Origin: DATJSN01 sp035504095
GTDB taxonomy: Bacteria; Planctomycetota; Phycisphaerae; WQYP01
Reading direction: 5' to 3'
Assembly (NCBI GenBank): GCA_035504095.1
Contig: DATJSN010000001.1
Location: forward strand, 1 to 64,000
Length of the DNA stretch: 64,000 nt
Part shown: positions 18,794-27,400 of the stretch, piece after piece
How the letters are laid out: each line of letters begins with the position of its first letter
How positions within the stretch are numbered: the first letter of the stretch is position 1
The notes under the pieces: model-generated
What the model saw: the letters and a program-made list of their open reading frames with translations, nothing else
Told to the model about the DNA's origin: nothing
The model's database searches: none
Made by a program: the position numbers and the translations under genes

Positions 18794-18903
18794 AGAGTCT
18801 TAGTAGATTTCGTGTTTTTCGTGGCTCAAAATCTCTCTGGCAGAGGCTCTTAACGCTGATATAATGATGAGCCCGCATTATGGCGGGAAAATAGAGAGCA
18901 TTC

Positions 18904-19383
18904 ATGCGACTGACAGATATTCTTAAACCTGAATATATAAAAGTTCCATTGGCGGCAAAAGAAAAAAAAGCGGCAATCAGCGAACTGGTTGATTTGCTCG
19001 CCCAGTCACATCAGATTCAGGACGCCGGACTTGTATTAGCCAGCGTGCTGGAACGCGAAGCGACACGCACCACTGGCGTAGGGCATGGCCTGGCGATTCC
19101 GCATAGTAAATGTGCGGGTTTAAATAAGCTGGTCATGGCGATTGGCAAACCACGAGAGCCGATCGATTTTCAGTCCGTGGATGGTCTGCCGGTGTTTCTG
19201 ATTGTGCTTTTGGTAAGTCCGCCGGAACAAACCGGTGCTCATATTCAATGCCTGGCGCGAATCAGCAAGCTGATCATGACCGGGGAAGCATTCCGGGCAC
19301 GACTTAAGGCGGCGAAAACTGCGACCGAAGTATACGACGCGATCGTGGCCCAGGAAAAAATGCTGGATCCAGTGGGAGCATAA
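18904..19383 (+). CDS. PTS IIA protein, fructose/nitrogen family
   Basis: A 159-residue cytoplasmic EIIA domain. The phospho-accepting histidine is His67 in the motif TGVGHGLAIPHSK, and the later VFLIVLLVSPPEQTGAHIQCLARIS stretch is typical of the family. No EIIB, EIIC, HPr or sigma-54 gene is adjacent, so a regulatory PtsN-like role is more likely than sugar transport. A single-gene transcript is likely: the upstream gene is divergent and 338 bp follow before the next gene. Confidence 0.86.
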   Translation: MRLTDILKPEYIKVPLAAKEKKAAISELVDLLAQSHQIQDAGLVLASVLEREATRTTGVGHGLAIPHSKCAGLNKLVMAIGKPREPIDFQSVDGLPVFLIVLLVSPPEQTGAHIQCLARISKLIMTGEAFRARLKAAKTATEVYDAIVAQEKMLDPVGA

Positions 19384-19721
19384 TTCACTCAACCCTGTCG
19401 TGACTCGAACACAATCGGGGAAACAGGACGCTTACCGTAATTTTCGTGAATGTGATAACTACACTTAAGCCGCTACGGCCAAGTCTTCTCGCTTTCGTCG
19501 GAATGTAACTTTTGATCTGGCAAAGGGTTAAAGAAACGTTTGGAAACTTTCTCATCAATACTGCGTTAATAGCCATGTTAGAGATATAGGACGCGAAAAA
19601 GTAATAAAAATCGCAGTTTTTTTGATATTGATTACTTTAAGATGATATAATTACTGTTTCACAAAGCAATTTAGTGGTGGCAACTGTGGCAACTTATATC
19701 AAGCAAATAGGGAGACGGACT
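19384..19721. other. Intergenic region (338 bp) before the PEP-CTERM gene
   Basis: No coding frame or RNA gene is recognised. The right half is AT-rich and carries the sigma-70-type promoter listed at 19622-19651. Confidence 0.5.
19622..19651 (+). promoter_or_regulatory. Sigma-70-like promoter of the PEP-CTERM gene
   Basis: TTGATA at 19622-19627 and a perfect TATAAT at 19646-19651, separated by 18 bp, lie about 70 bp before the ATG at 19722 in an AT-rich tract. This is the cleanest housekeeping promoter seen in the window. Confidence 0.6.
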
Positions 19722-20597
19722 ATGAAATCCTTTACGCGCCTCAGGATTGTGGCACTTTGTTTACCCGCTGTTATGGCCATGGGAATCTCTGGTATTGCGG
19801 CGAATGCAGATAACATTACCGTTCTGGCAAACTTTGCCGGGTCGGGCATCGACGATGGCGGCCCGGGCGGCGTAAACGGGAGCCAGGGTTCTGACGAATC
19901 GACAGTCTCGGGACAGGCGGAATTCGAACTCGACAGCACGACGAATCAATTGCTCGTTTATCTGACGAACACCACCGCGGCAAGTCAGATGTACACAACT
20001 CACGACCTCCTCGATTCATTGGGATTCGATCTTACAGGCGTGAGTCTGGAAACAAACAGCAACCCGAATCCTGACAGCAACCTTGTCGCAACAGCCACCG
20101 GCAAAACCGCCGGCGTTCCCAGCGGTACCGCGGTGACCGACATATCTGCCAGCGAAAATCTGGACACCGGGTGGGGCGCTGCATCAACAACCCCTTCGGT
20201 AGAATTTGGTGATGATTATTTTGTGACTGCGGCGGCAAGTTTCGATATCACTCAGTCGCTTAATGACACAACTTTGGACGATAACGCTTATGGAATCATT
20301 CCGGCGATCTCGAATGTCGCGAATGCAGACAGTTTTTCCTCGCACACTTACTATACATATGGCACGCTGGAAACGGCGTTTAATCTCGTCGGAACTCCTT
20401 CGGCCAGCTCATTTTCATTTTCGGATGTTCAATTCTTTTATGGCGGGCCTACTACGCCTGACCAGGACCCCTATGAACTGGGTGACGCCAATGGGTATGC
20501 ATCTGGTAGTCCCGCTCCGGTCCCGGAGCCGGCATCAATGGGCCTCATGATTTTTGGCTCGCTATTCCTGCTGCGCCGCAAAGGGAAGAAAGCATAG
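19722..20597 (+). CDS. PEP-CTERM sorted exported protein
   Basis: 291 residues from the ATG at 19722, chosen because GGGAG lies just upstream and a signal peptide (MKSFTRLRIVALCLPAVMAM...) begins there; the frame also opens 16 codons earlier. The mature protein is low in Cys and Lys and rich in Gly, Ser, Thr and Asp, as is usual for surface proteins. The C-terminus is a classic PEP-CTERM signal: PVPEPAS, a hydrophobic helix GLMIFGSLFLL, then basic RRKGKKA. It should be processed by an exosortase, none of which is encoded here. Function unknown. Confidence 0.88.
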   Translation: MKSFTRLRIVALCLPAVMAMGISGIAANADNITVLANFAGSGIDDGGPGGVNGSQGSDESTVSGQAEFELDSTTNQLLVYLTNTTAASQMYTTHDLLDSLGFDLTGVSLETNSNPNPDSNLVATATGKTAGVPSGTAVTDISASENLDTGWGAASTTPSVEFGDDYFVTAAASFDITQSLNDTTLDDNAYGIIPAISNVANADSFSSHTYYTYGTLETAFNLVGTPSASSFSFSDVQFFYGGPTTPDQDPYELGDANGYASGSPAPVPEPASMGLMIFGSLFLLRRKGKKA

Positions 20598-20674
20598 TTC
20601 ACAGTTCCCTCTGCATGGCATAGGGCTACACCAGGTTTTTGCACAACAGTACTTATGATTAATCGTGACTATTC

Positions 20675-20858
20675 GAGCAGTTCCACTCCAGCTATAGCGT
20701 CCATGTCGCTTGAAGCGACCCTTACGGGTTGGCACAGACGGGGTCGTCCGCTGCGTCATCGCTCCGCGACGGGGTTTTGCAAACCCGCCTTGTCGCTCTT
20801 CCTTGCGGCCAATCCCGTCTACACCAACGCAGACGCCATATCTATAGTGGAAATGCTC
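20675..20858. repeat. Structured intergenic element with imperfect inverted ends
   Basis: Left end 20675-20701 and the reverse complement of 20832-20858 match at 22 of 27 positions (GAGCA, TTCCACT and GCGTC blocks shared). A nested pair matches at 11 of 14 (TTGGCACAGACGGG near 20729 against CCCGTCTACACCAA near 20813). A perfect small hairpin, GTCGCTTGAAGCGAC, lies near 20705. It fills the space between the convergent PEP-CTERM and desaturase genes and has no coding frame of its own. The layout resembles the 3151-3428 element but the sequence differs. It is probably a palindromic repeat family or a MITE. Confidence 0.6.
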
Positions 20859-20878
20859 TAGGATATCGATTGAACTAT

Positions 20879-21874
20879 TTACGGCTGGTTTTGCATCTTT
20901 CGCACAATAGTCTGCTTGGCCGGCAATTTCAGGTTCCAGGTCATACCTAACAGCGCCATGCTGCGGATGATCATGTAGCTTACATCGACCTGCCACCAGC
21001 GTAAGCCGTGACGCGCCGAAGTGGGAAACGCATGATGGTTATTATGCCAGCCTTCTCCCAACCCAATCCAGCCGAACACGACGTTGTTTTTACTATGATC
21101 CGTGGTGCGATACGGACGGCTCCCCCAGATGTGACATACCGAATTAATGCTCCAGGTGACATGGTGTACGACAAAAATCCGCACCAGGCCGCCCCATATC
21201 AACCCAAGTATGGCGCCGATCCAGGACCCGGTCAACACCCCTCCCAGCAGGAATGGCAGGACGAGCCCCAAAGTCACCCAGAGAACAAAAAGTCTGCTCA
21301 ACCATCGTAGATCGCGATCGCGGTTCAGATCGCCCACGTAACGCGATAAATCGGGTATATCAGGCTGGAAAAGCCAGCCGACGTGCGCGTGCCACAAACC
21401 TTTGACAAACCCGATAAACCCCTCGCCATGAAGATGCGGCGAATGCGGATCGCCATCACGATCGGAAAGCTGGTGGTGGCGGCGGTGTGTGGCCACCCAT
21501 TTAAGCAGCGGTCCTTCAACCGCCATGGAACCGAATATCCCCAAAATAATTTTGATGATGCGGTGGGTTTCAAAGGAGCGGTGTGTAAACAGGCGATGAA
21601 ATCCGATGCCTACGCCGCCGATGGTAATCACATACATGCCGGCCAGAAGCGTTAACTCTACCCAGCTAAATCCATGATCCCACATCAGGGCAATGGCCAA
21701 AATCAGGCCGAGAAAAGGGACAACCACGGCCAGCAGGGTTACGATCTGAATGGCGGGGGAAATGGGATGCAACTCCTCCTCGTCGTGCTGGGCATGAGGA
21801 GCATCTTCAAGAATCGAATCTCGTGTTGCTATAAGCCAGGAATCAGGAGTACTAGTGTTAATGGTGGTGGTCAT
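20879..21874 (-). CDS. Acyl-CoA delta-9 type fatty acid desaturase
   Basis: A 331-residue integral membrane di-iron desaturase introducing a double bond into fatty acyl chains, so probably controlling membrane fluidity. The three histidine boxes are present: HRLFTH (93-98), HRRHH (130-134) and HNNHH (277-281). About four membrane helices flank them. The start at 21874 gives a normal N-terminal cytoplasmic extension. It converges with the PEP-CTERM gene. Confidence 0.92.
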   Translation of the reverse strand: MTTTINTSTPDSWLIATRDSILEDAPHAQHDEEELHPISPAIQIVTLLAVVVPFLGLILAIALMWDHGFSWVELTLLAGMYVITIGGVGIGFHRLFTHRSFETHRIIKIILGIFGSMAVEGPLLKWVATHRRHHQLSDRDGDPHSPHLHGEGFIGFVKGLWHAHVGWLFQPDIPDLSRYVGDLNRDRDLRWLSRLFVLWVTLGLVLPFLLGGVLTGSWIGAILGLIWGGLVRIFVVHHVTWSINSVCHIWGSRPYRTTDHSKNNVVFGWIGLGEGWHNNHHAFPTSARHGLRWWQVDVSYMIIRSMALLGMTWNLKLPAKQTIVRKMQNQP

Positions 21875-21982
21875 TCATTTCCGTTCAGCCGTCCCTGGTC
21901 TAATTATCATTGTAAACAATCAGAATCCAAATTACCAGCGATGTGAGGCGCGATAGCGGCGAATCTGAGCATGTTAAGTGAT

Positions 21983-22268
21983 CGGGGCGACAGGATTTCG
22001 CTGCGCGGCGCCTGCGGCGTGAAGCTGCGACCAGACGTTCTCGCTGTGTTCGCTCGCGGTCGCAGGTTCAAGTCTTATCACCTCCAAATGCAAAAGGGTC
22101 ACCATAAAGACGACCCTTTCGCATTCGGGGCGACAGGATTTCGCTGCGCGGCGCCTGCGGCGTGAAGCTGTGACCAGACGTTCTCGCTGTGCTCGCTCGC
22201 GGTCGCAGGTTCAAGTCTTATCACCTCCAAATGCAAAAGGGTCACCATAAAGACGACCCTTTCGCATT
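21983..22268. repeat. Two tandem 143-bp units derived from the tRNA-Pro 3' end
   Basis: Copy 1 is 21983-22125 and copy 2 is 22126-22268, differing at two bases. Each starts with the 16 bp that form the 3' end of the adjacent tRNA-Pro (CGGGGCGACAGGATTT on the + strand). Each then has a GC-rich insert, an inverted, diverged copy of the tRNA T-arm/acceptor region (GGTCGCAGGTTCAA...), and the 14-bp-arm hairpin that follows the tRNA. The array runs exactly into the real tRNA at 22269. The GC-rich core (GCGACAGGATTTCGCTGCGCGGCG) recurs reversed at 33099-33122. Confidence 0.85.
22230..22268 (-). terminator. Hairpin immediately after tRNA-Pro
   Basis: Arms AATGCAAAAGGGTC (22230-22243) and GACCCTTTCGCATT (22255-22268) pair at 13 of 14 positions around an 11-nt loop. 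It directly abuts the tRNA 3' end on the minus strand and is duplicated in the upstream repeat copy. A long U-run is lacking, so it may be a processing or termination hairpin. Confidence 0.5.
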
Positions 22269-22342
22269 CGGGGCGACAGGATTTGAACCTGCGACCTCTT
22301 GGTCCCGAACCAAGCGCTCTAGCCAAGCTGAGCTACGCCCCG
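22268..22342 (-). tRNA. tRNA-Pro (CGG)
   Basis: Read on the minus strand, 75 nt fold as a standard cloverleaf. The acceptor stem is CGGGGCG / CGCCCCG with discriminator A, the anticodon stem CTTGG / CCAAG encloses loop TTCGGGA (anticodon CGG, proline), and the T-arm has GGTTCAAATCC. The 3' CCA is not encoded. The 3' end is duplicated in the tandem repeat that follows. Confidence 0.93.
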
Positions 22343-22438
22343 GGGAATCTGAAAATGCTACCAGAAACCATGACTTCGATAAAGCCGCATCTCTGAGTGT
22401 TCTGTGAGTTTTGGTGCCGAACTGCAACGCGGCGGGGA

Positions 22439-22690
22439 TCAAAGCATTACAACACCCAACCAGATCATCGCGGCGCTGACAAGTAAGATGCCGAATGCCG
22501 GCAAGACGCTCATCGGCTCGCTGATCAGTGCCTTCAGCACCCTCACGCCGATGTACCACACACCGAAAAGAAAAAACAAACCGGTATCCGGTCCGCCGTC
22601 ATTATCAGAACCAGCAGCGACGAGCCACAGAAGCCCGGCGATTGCACCGATCCCACCACAGATGATGAAGATGGGCGCTATATAATGCAT
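22439..22690 (-). CDS. Small membrane protein, hypothetical
   Basis: 83 residues with three hydrophobic segments (about 4-26, 38-52 and 62-82) separated by a short polar loop GSDNDGGPDTG. No family recognised and no strong ribosome site, but the hydrophobic periodicity favours this strand over the overlapping + frame, which has no such pattern. It lies just upstream of tRNA-Pro on the same strand. Confidence 0.5.
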   Translation of the reverse strand: MHYIAPIFIICGGIGAIAGLLWLVAAGSDNDGGPDTGLFFLFGVWYIGVRVLKALISEPMSVLPAFGILLVSAAMIWLGVVML

Positions 22691-23624
22691 CGATGGAATA
22701 AATTAAGCGCGTGACGTAAACCGGTCAACGAAATCAAATTGATTAATAGTTCAACTGGCGTCCCGATTCGCCTTTCAGACGATATAGATCAGGGGAAATT
22801 AGAAAGTAGAGAGTAGACAACGGGTCCGCAGATTGCGCTGATTAACACAGATTATGTCACCGCAACGACTGCTACATTTCGTTCCTCAGTATAACTACAT
22901 AGTCAGGTTTATTGCTCCTATTTTTGGGCCTTCTAAGCGCTACAACGTTACAAAGGCTTATTTTATAGAGTATTTCACCCTTTCTGATCCGTAACATGAT
23001 TAGTGCTTGTTGCGCCTTTAAGAGTGGAGGAAACATCTATATTTTCAGGGTTTGTAACGCTGTAGCGGTTGCGTTTTCCCCGTGCTCCGGCAATACCTCT
23101 CGAACGCGTAACGAAACGATCCCGATGGCCATGGGGATTACACCAATGGGCGCAGATTAGTTTTACCACAACGACACCACGATACAGCGGAGGGGGATAA
23201 GGAATAGTGCCGCGAGGCCACCGCTTGATATTTACTTGTCAAAGAACCGGCCTTAAGAGGCTCTAATACTGAATAGGGAAACCAACCGGCGCGGCACGGC
23301 GCGTTCCGCGCCGAGAACAGGTGAAAGTTGAGGAGGTGAACAGGAGAGCGGCGGCGATGCCGCCGAGAAAGTTGTAAGTAGAGAGTAGAAAGTAGAAATT
23401 GACAGGCAAGATGCCTATCCCACGCGGCTGCGCCGAATCGGGCAGCGGCGCCGTGACATTCACCACAGAAAACTTATTTCACCACAACGAAACGACGACA
23501 CAACGAAGGTTATAGGTGACAGGTTACAGGGGACAGTTCAAATCCTGTCGCGGCAGCAGTAAAATGAGCCAGAATAGAACTTGCCCTACCGATGAGATTG
23601 TGCTGAATCCGGGGAGTAAGCAGC
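22691..23624. other. Gene-free, repeat-rich intergenic region (934 bp)
   Basis: No convincing gene. It holds AGTAGAGAGTAGA-type tracts (22802-22818 and 23374-23398), two copies of a CCACAACGACACGACGA-type motif (23163-23187 and 23480-23509), a GACAGGCAAGATGCCTATCCC segment near 23400, and a 16-nt match to the tRNA-Pro 3' end (GTTCAAATCCTGTCGC, 23536-23551). It looks like a landing zone for intergenic repeats. Confidence 0.6.
23480..23509 (+). repeat. Dispersed CCACAACGACACGACGACACGACGAAGG-type repeat
   Basis: One of four related copies, all in the same orientation: 23163-23187, here, 37846-37883 and 39194-39222. The copy here and the one at 37846 also share the trailing CGAAGGT-ATAGG. All four lie between genes. 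Confidence 0.6.
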
Positions 23625-24215
23625 ATGACTGTTGTAATCGACGCAATCGGTGTTGATCGACTGGCTGATTATGCCCAAATACCGATCGTATGCGATGTTC
23701 AGTCGATACTCGCCATTGAAGAGATAGATGGCGGTATGGGCGGACTGAACTTTAGGGAGCAGCCGCTACAGGTTCCATACAGCAAAGACTATGATGCTTA
23801 TGCGGATGGGGGGCCACTTAATTGGCCGAGGCGGTTCGACATTTCGACTTGGGGACTGTGGATTGGACACGAAGACGCAGATGTCGTAGGTGGCGTGGCG
23901 GTCGCGTGGAATACCCCAGGCATTCAAATGCTTGAGGGTAAGCATGACTTGGCCGTTCTTTGGGATATCCGAGTACGGGCATCAAGTCGTCATCAAGGAG
24001 TGGGTACCGCCCTTTTTCAAGAGGCGGTGCGGTGGACAAAGTCCAAAGGTTGCCGGCTGCTAAAAATTGAGACTCAAAATGTAAACGTAGTTGCATGCCG
24101 ATTTTATGCCAAAATGGGATGTTCTCTCGGCCGGATCGACCGCTTGGCATACAAGCAGTGCCCTGGCATTGCCGGTGAGATTATGCTCATCTGGCATCTG
24201 GATCTTTTGAGTTGA
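23625..24215 (+). CDS. GNAT-family N-acetyltransferase
   Basis: 196 residues. The GNAT acetyl-CoA loop is RHQGVGTALFQEA, preceded by the beta-strand DLAVLWDIRVR and followed by KIETQNVNVVACRFYAKMGC. The latter stretch resembles streptothricin acetyltransferases (ETQ-N--AC-FY), so an antibiotic- or small-amine-acetylating role is possible but unproven. GGGGAG precedes the ATG. The gene stands alone in the repeat-rich zone. Similar segments containing TCCTGTCGCGGC lie before it (23543) and after it (24312), hinting at a mobile cassette. Confidence 0.82.
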   Translation: MTVVIDAIGVDRLADYAQIPIVCDVQSILAIEEIDGGMGGLNFREQPLQVPYSKDYDAYADGGPLNWPRRFDISTWGLWIGHEDADVVGGVAVAWNTPGIQMLEGKHDLAVLWDIRVRASSRHQGVGTALFQEAVRWTKSKGCRLLKIETQNVNVVACRFYAKMGCSLGRIDRLAYKQCPGIAGEIMLIWHLDLLS

Positions 24216-24435
24216 TGGGTATACGACTTTCTGCAAGAAAAATGGTAATCCGCATCGTTCGGGCCGCAATCGCCATTTCTTCACAACCAGCCGTAAAAAG
24301 TTCAATTGGCGTCCTGTCGCGGCGGGGTTGTAATAAAACCAGTCTCCCCCCCCACAATGGTTAAAAACAGCTTACAATTTAAAATTCCCTGTCGGATTTT
24401 GACCTCCACTTTGTTTATATATTCAGGAGGTATAA

Positions 24436-27400
24436 ATGGGCACCGACTTTGAACTGCTGGATGCTTTCGTCCGCAATCGTTCAGAGGACGCCTTTAAAAC
24501 ACTGCTGGATCGCCATCTGAAGCTGGTGTATGGGGCTGCGCTGCGCCAGGTTAACAATCCTGACATGGCCCAGGACATTGCCCAAGCGGTTTTTTTTATT
24601 CTGGCGCGCAAAGCATTATCCGTAAATAAAAAAAGAATACCTCTCATCGCCTGGCTTCTGACGGTTACAAGATATGCCGTCATTAACGAACTTAATCGCC
24701 AAAGAGCACAAGCCCGCCATGAAAGGGAGGCTGCCGCCATGAAAACACAATCCGCATCCGCAGTCGATTCAGAAGCATTAAGTTCCATCATCGATGAAGC
24801 GATGAACCGTCTTTCCGGATCAGATCGCACGGCCATCGCGGCCTATTATCTGGAAAATCGCAACTTGCGCGAAGTCGGCGATGTGCTGGCGGTTTCGGAA
24901 GACGCGGCCCAAAAGCGCGTGAGTAGAGCGCTGGATCGTCTGAAAGTGATTTTGGCGCGGCGTGGGATTGTTTGTACAGCCGATGCGCTCGAAGCGAGTT
25001 TGCACCAGTATGGCGCCGTGGCCGTTCCCCCGATGCTTTTGGCCGCCGTTTTAAGTGGCGCACTGGGCCATTCCGCCGTATCGGGCGCTGGATCACTGAT
25101 CGCCCGGCAGGTTCTCAAAAAAATGTTGTTGGCCAAGGTAAAAATCGTTGTGCTCTCGGCGGCCGTCGCCGGCGTTGCGGCGGCGCCAACGGTACCATTG
25201 GTTTATCACGCACTTTCAGGCCATTCCGCGACAATAACTACGCCGCTTCCAAGTCCGGCACCAATCCCAACCGCCTACACCGTGATCGACCTGACTCCCG
25301 CCGGATTATCTCAGGCATCAGCCATGGGTATTTGGGGCAATCAGCAGGTCGGTATAGCATACAACGATGCCTCGACCCAACATGCCATGCTTTGGCTGGG
25401 AACAGCCGCCAGTGTGGTTGATCTAAATCCCAATGGATTTCTTATATCTGCCGCCTATGCCACCAATGGTCGCCAGCAAGTCGGTTATGGTCGTGATCAA
25501 GCCGGTCAGTTCCATGCGCTACAGTGGAACGGCAGCGCGGCCAAATATGCAGACCTGAACCCCGATGGCTTCGCGGCTTCTCAAATTTACGATATTTCCG
25601 GTGGTCAGGAAGTCGGAGACGGGGTTATCCCTGATGGATCCGGAGGTGTTTCTACCCATGCGATGCTTTGGATCGACAAAACGAATCAGGACTTTCAGGC
25701 AATGATGAAAGCGGACGGGGCTGTAGAAGAATTGGAAATAAATGTCCATGGCTTGCATGTAGACAAATATATTATAGATCTAAACCCCAAAGGTTTTAGC
25801 GAATCAGAAGCCCAGGCTACGGATGGTTTTCAGCAGGTTGGCTATGGTACTCCAGTCGGCAGCACACCAATTGGGATTGGACTGACCTCATTGCCGCAAC
25901 AAGCCGGCAACGTACGAATGGGGCAAATCAAAGTGAACGGCGGAACGGTTATGGCCAAGTTAACTCTATACGCCGAACATGCTTTGCTTTGGTCAGGTTC
26001 CGCCGTCAGTGTTGTCGACCTGAATCCTAAGGGATTTATCTCTTCCGAGGCCCGCGGCATAAGTGGCTTGCAACAAGTCGGATATGGAACTAATCGCACT
26101 GGTCCGGAAATGGAGCATGCCCTGCTCTGGACCCATGGATCTGCCGCCAGTGTTGTTGATTTGAATCCCAACGGATTTATTTCTTCACAAGCTTGCGCCA
26201 CCAATGGCCGACAGCAGGTTGGATTTGGCAATACCACCAGCAACAATAGCCAACATGCATTGCTTTGGAATTCTTCGGCTAATAATTTCGTCGATTTAAA
26301 TCAATTCCTGCCGGCAGGGTTCATTCAGGCTATGGCTATTTCTATCAATGCTCAGGGAGAGATTGTCGGCGAGGCCGTGGATGGCTCAGGAAACTGGCAC
26401 GCCATTGAATGGGTGCCGGCGAGTGAAGCGGCACGAGTCTCAATACAACCTGACGATTCAGATGTTTATATTATGGGCTTAGTGGAACGACCGGGAGTGT
26501 GGCCGATCGGACGGAAAACCAATATATTCACATTATCGCAGGCACTCACGAATGCCGGGATTAAAAAGACGTCAAATAATTTAATTGTCACTTTGATACA
26601 TCGTCCTGACAATGTACCTGAATCACAAGAAATTTTTACTCTTCAGGACTTAGCAAAAGACGACGACATACTTTTGCAGAACAACGATATAGTGAATGTA
26701 AGCAATGCAGCGCCCAATGCATTACCGGCTGATATCGTCGCTGCGTGGGAAAAAGCCGGCGCACAATCCGGCTGGATGGACTCGCAAGGAAATTGGTATC
26801 TTTCTACAGATGGCCAGCCTGGAGAAGTTCCAGCCTTTCGCTTTAAGCAATGGACGCCTTGGATACTTTTTCAACTCCCTGAACCAAATCAAAACTTCGG
26901 CTTGGACCTCGAAAGTACAAATATAACTAACTCAGGTCTGAAAGAATTGGCCGGATTCACGCAGTTGCTAGCGCTCAATCTCGGTTATGACCAAGTAACA
27001 GATGCGGGTTTGAAGGAATTGGACAGTCTCACACAGTTGCAGGTACTGGTCCTCGGTGGCAACCAGGTAACGGGCGCGGGCATGAAGGAATTAGCCGGTC
27101 TGGCGCAGTTAAATTACCTGGACCTCAGTTTTACCCACGCGACGGACTCAGGGTTAAATGGATTGGCCGACCTGACCCAGTTGCAGACGCTGGATCTCAA
27201 CAACACCTATGTGACGGATACGGGTTTGAAGGAATTGTCTGGCCTCACACAGTTACAGACACTGGACCTCGATTACGACGCCAATGTAACGGATGCAGGA
27301 CTAAATGAATTGGCGAGCCTTACTCAGTTGCAAACTCTGAGCCTCCGGAATACCAGCGTGACGGATGCTGGCCTGATCGCATTGACAGGCCTAACCCAGT

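Noticed and set aside
22404..22685. 93-codon + strand gene
   Set aside because: No hydrophobic or domain pattern. The overlapping minus frame encodes a plausible three-helix membrane protein.
24216..24435. Integron attC site next to the GNAT gene
   Set aside because: No GTTRRRY core with paired L and R boxes could be identified, and no integrase gene is present.
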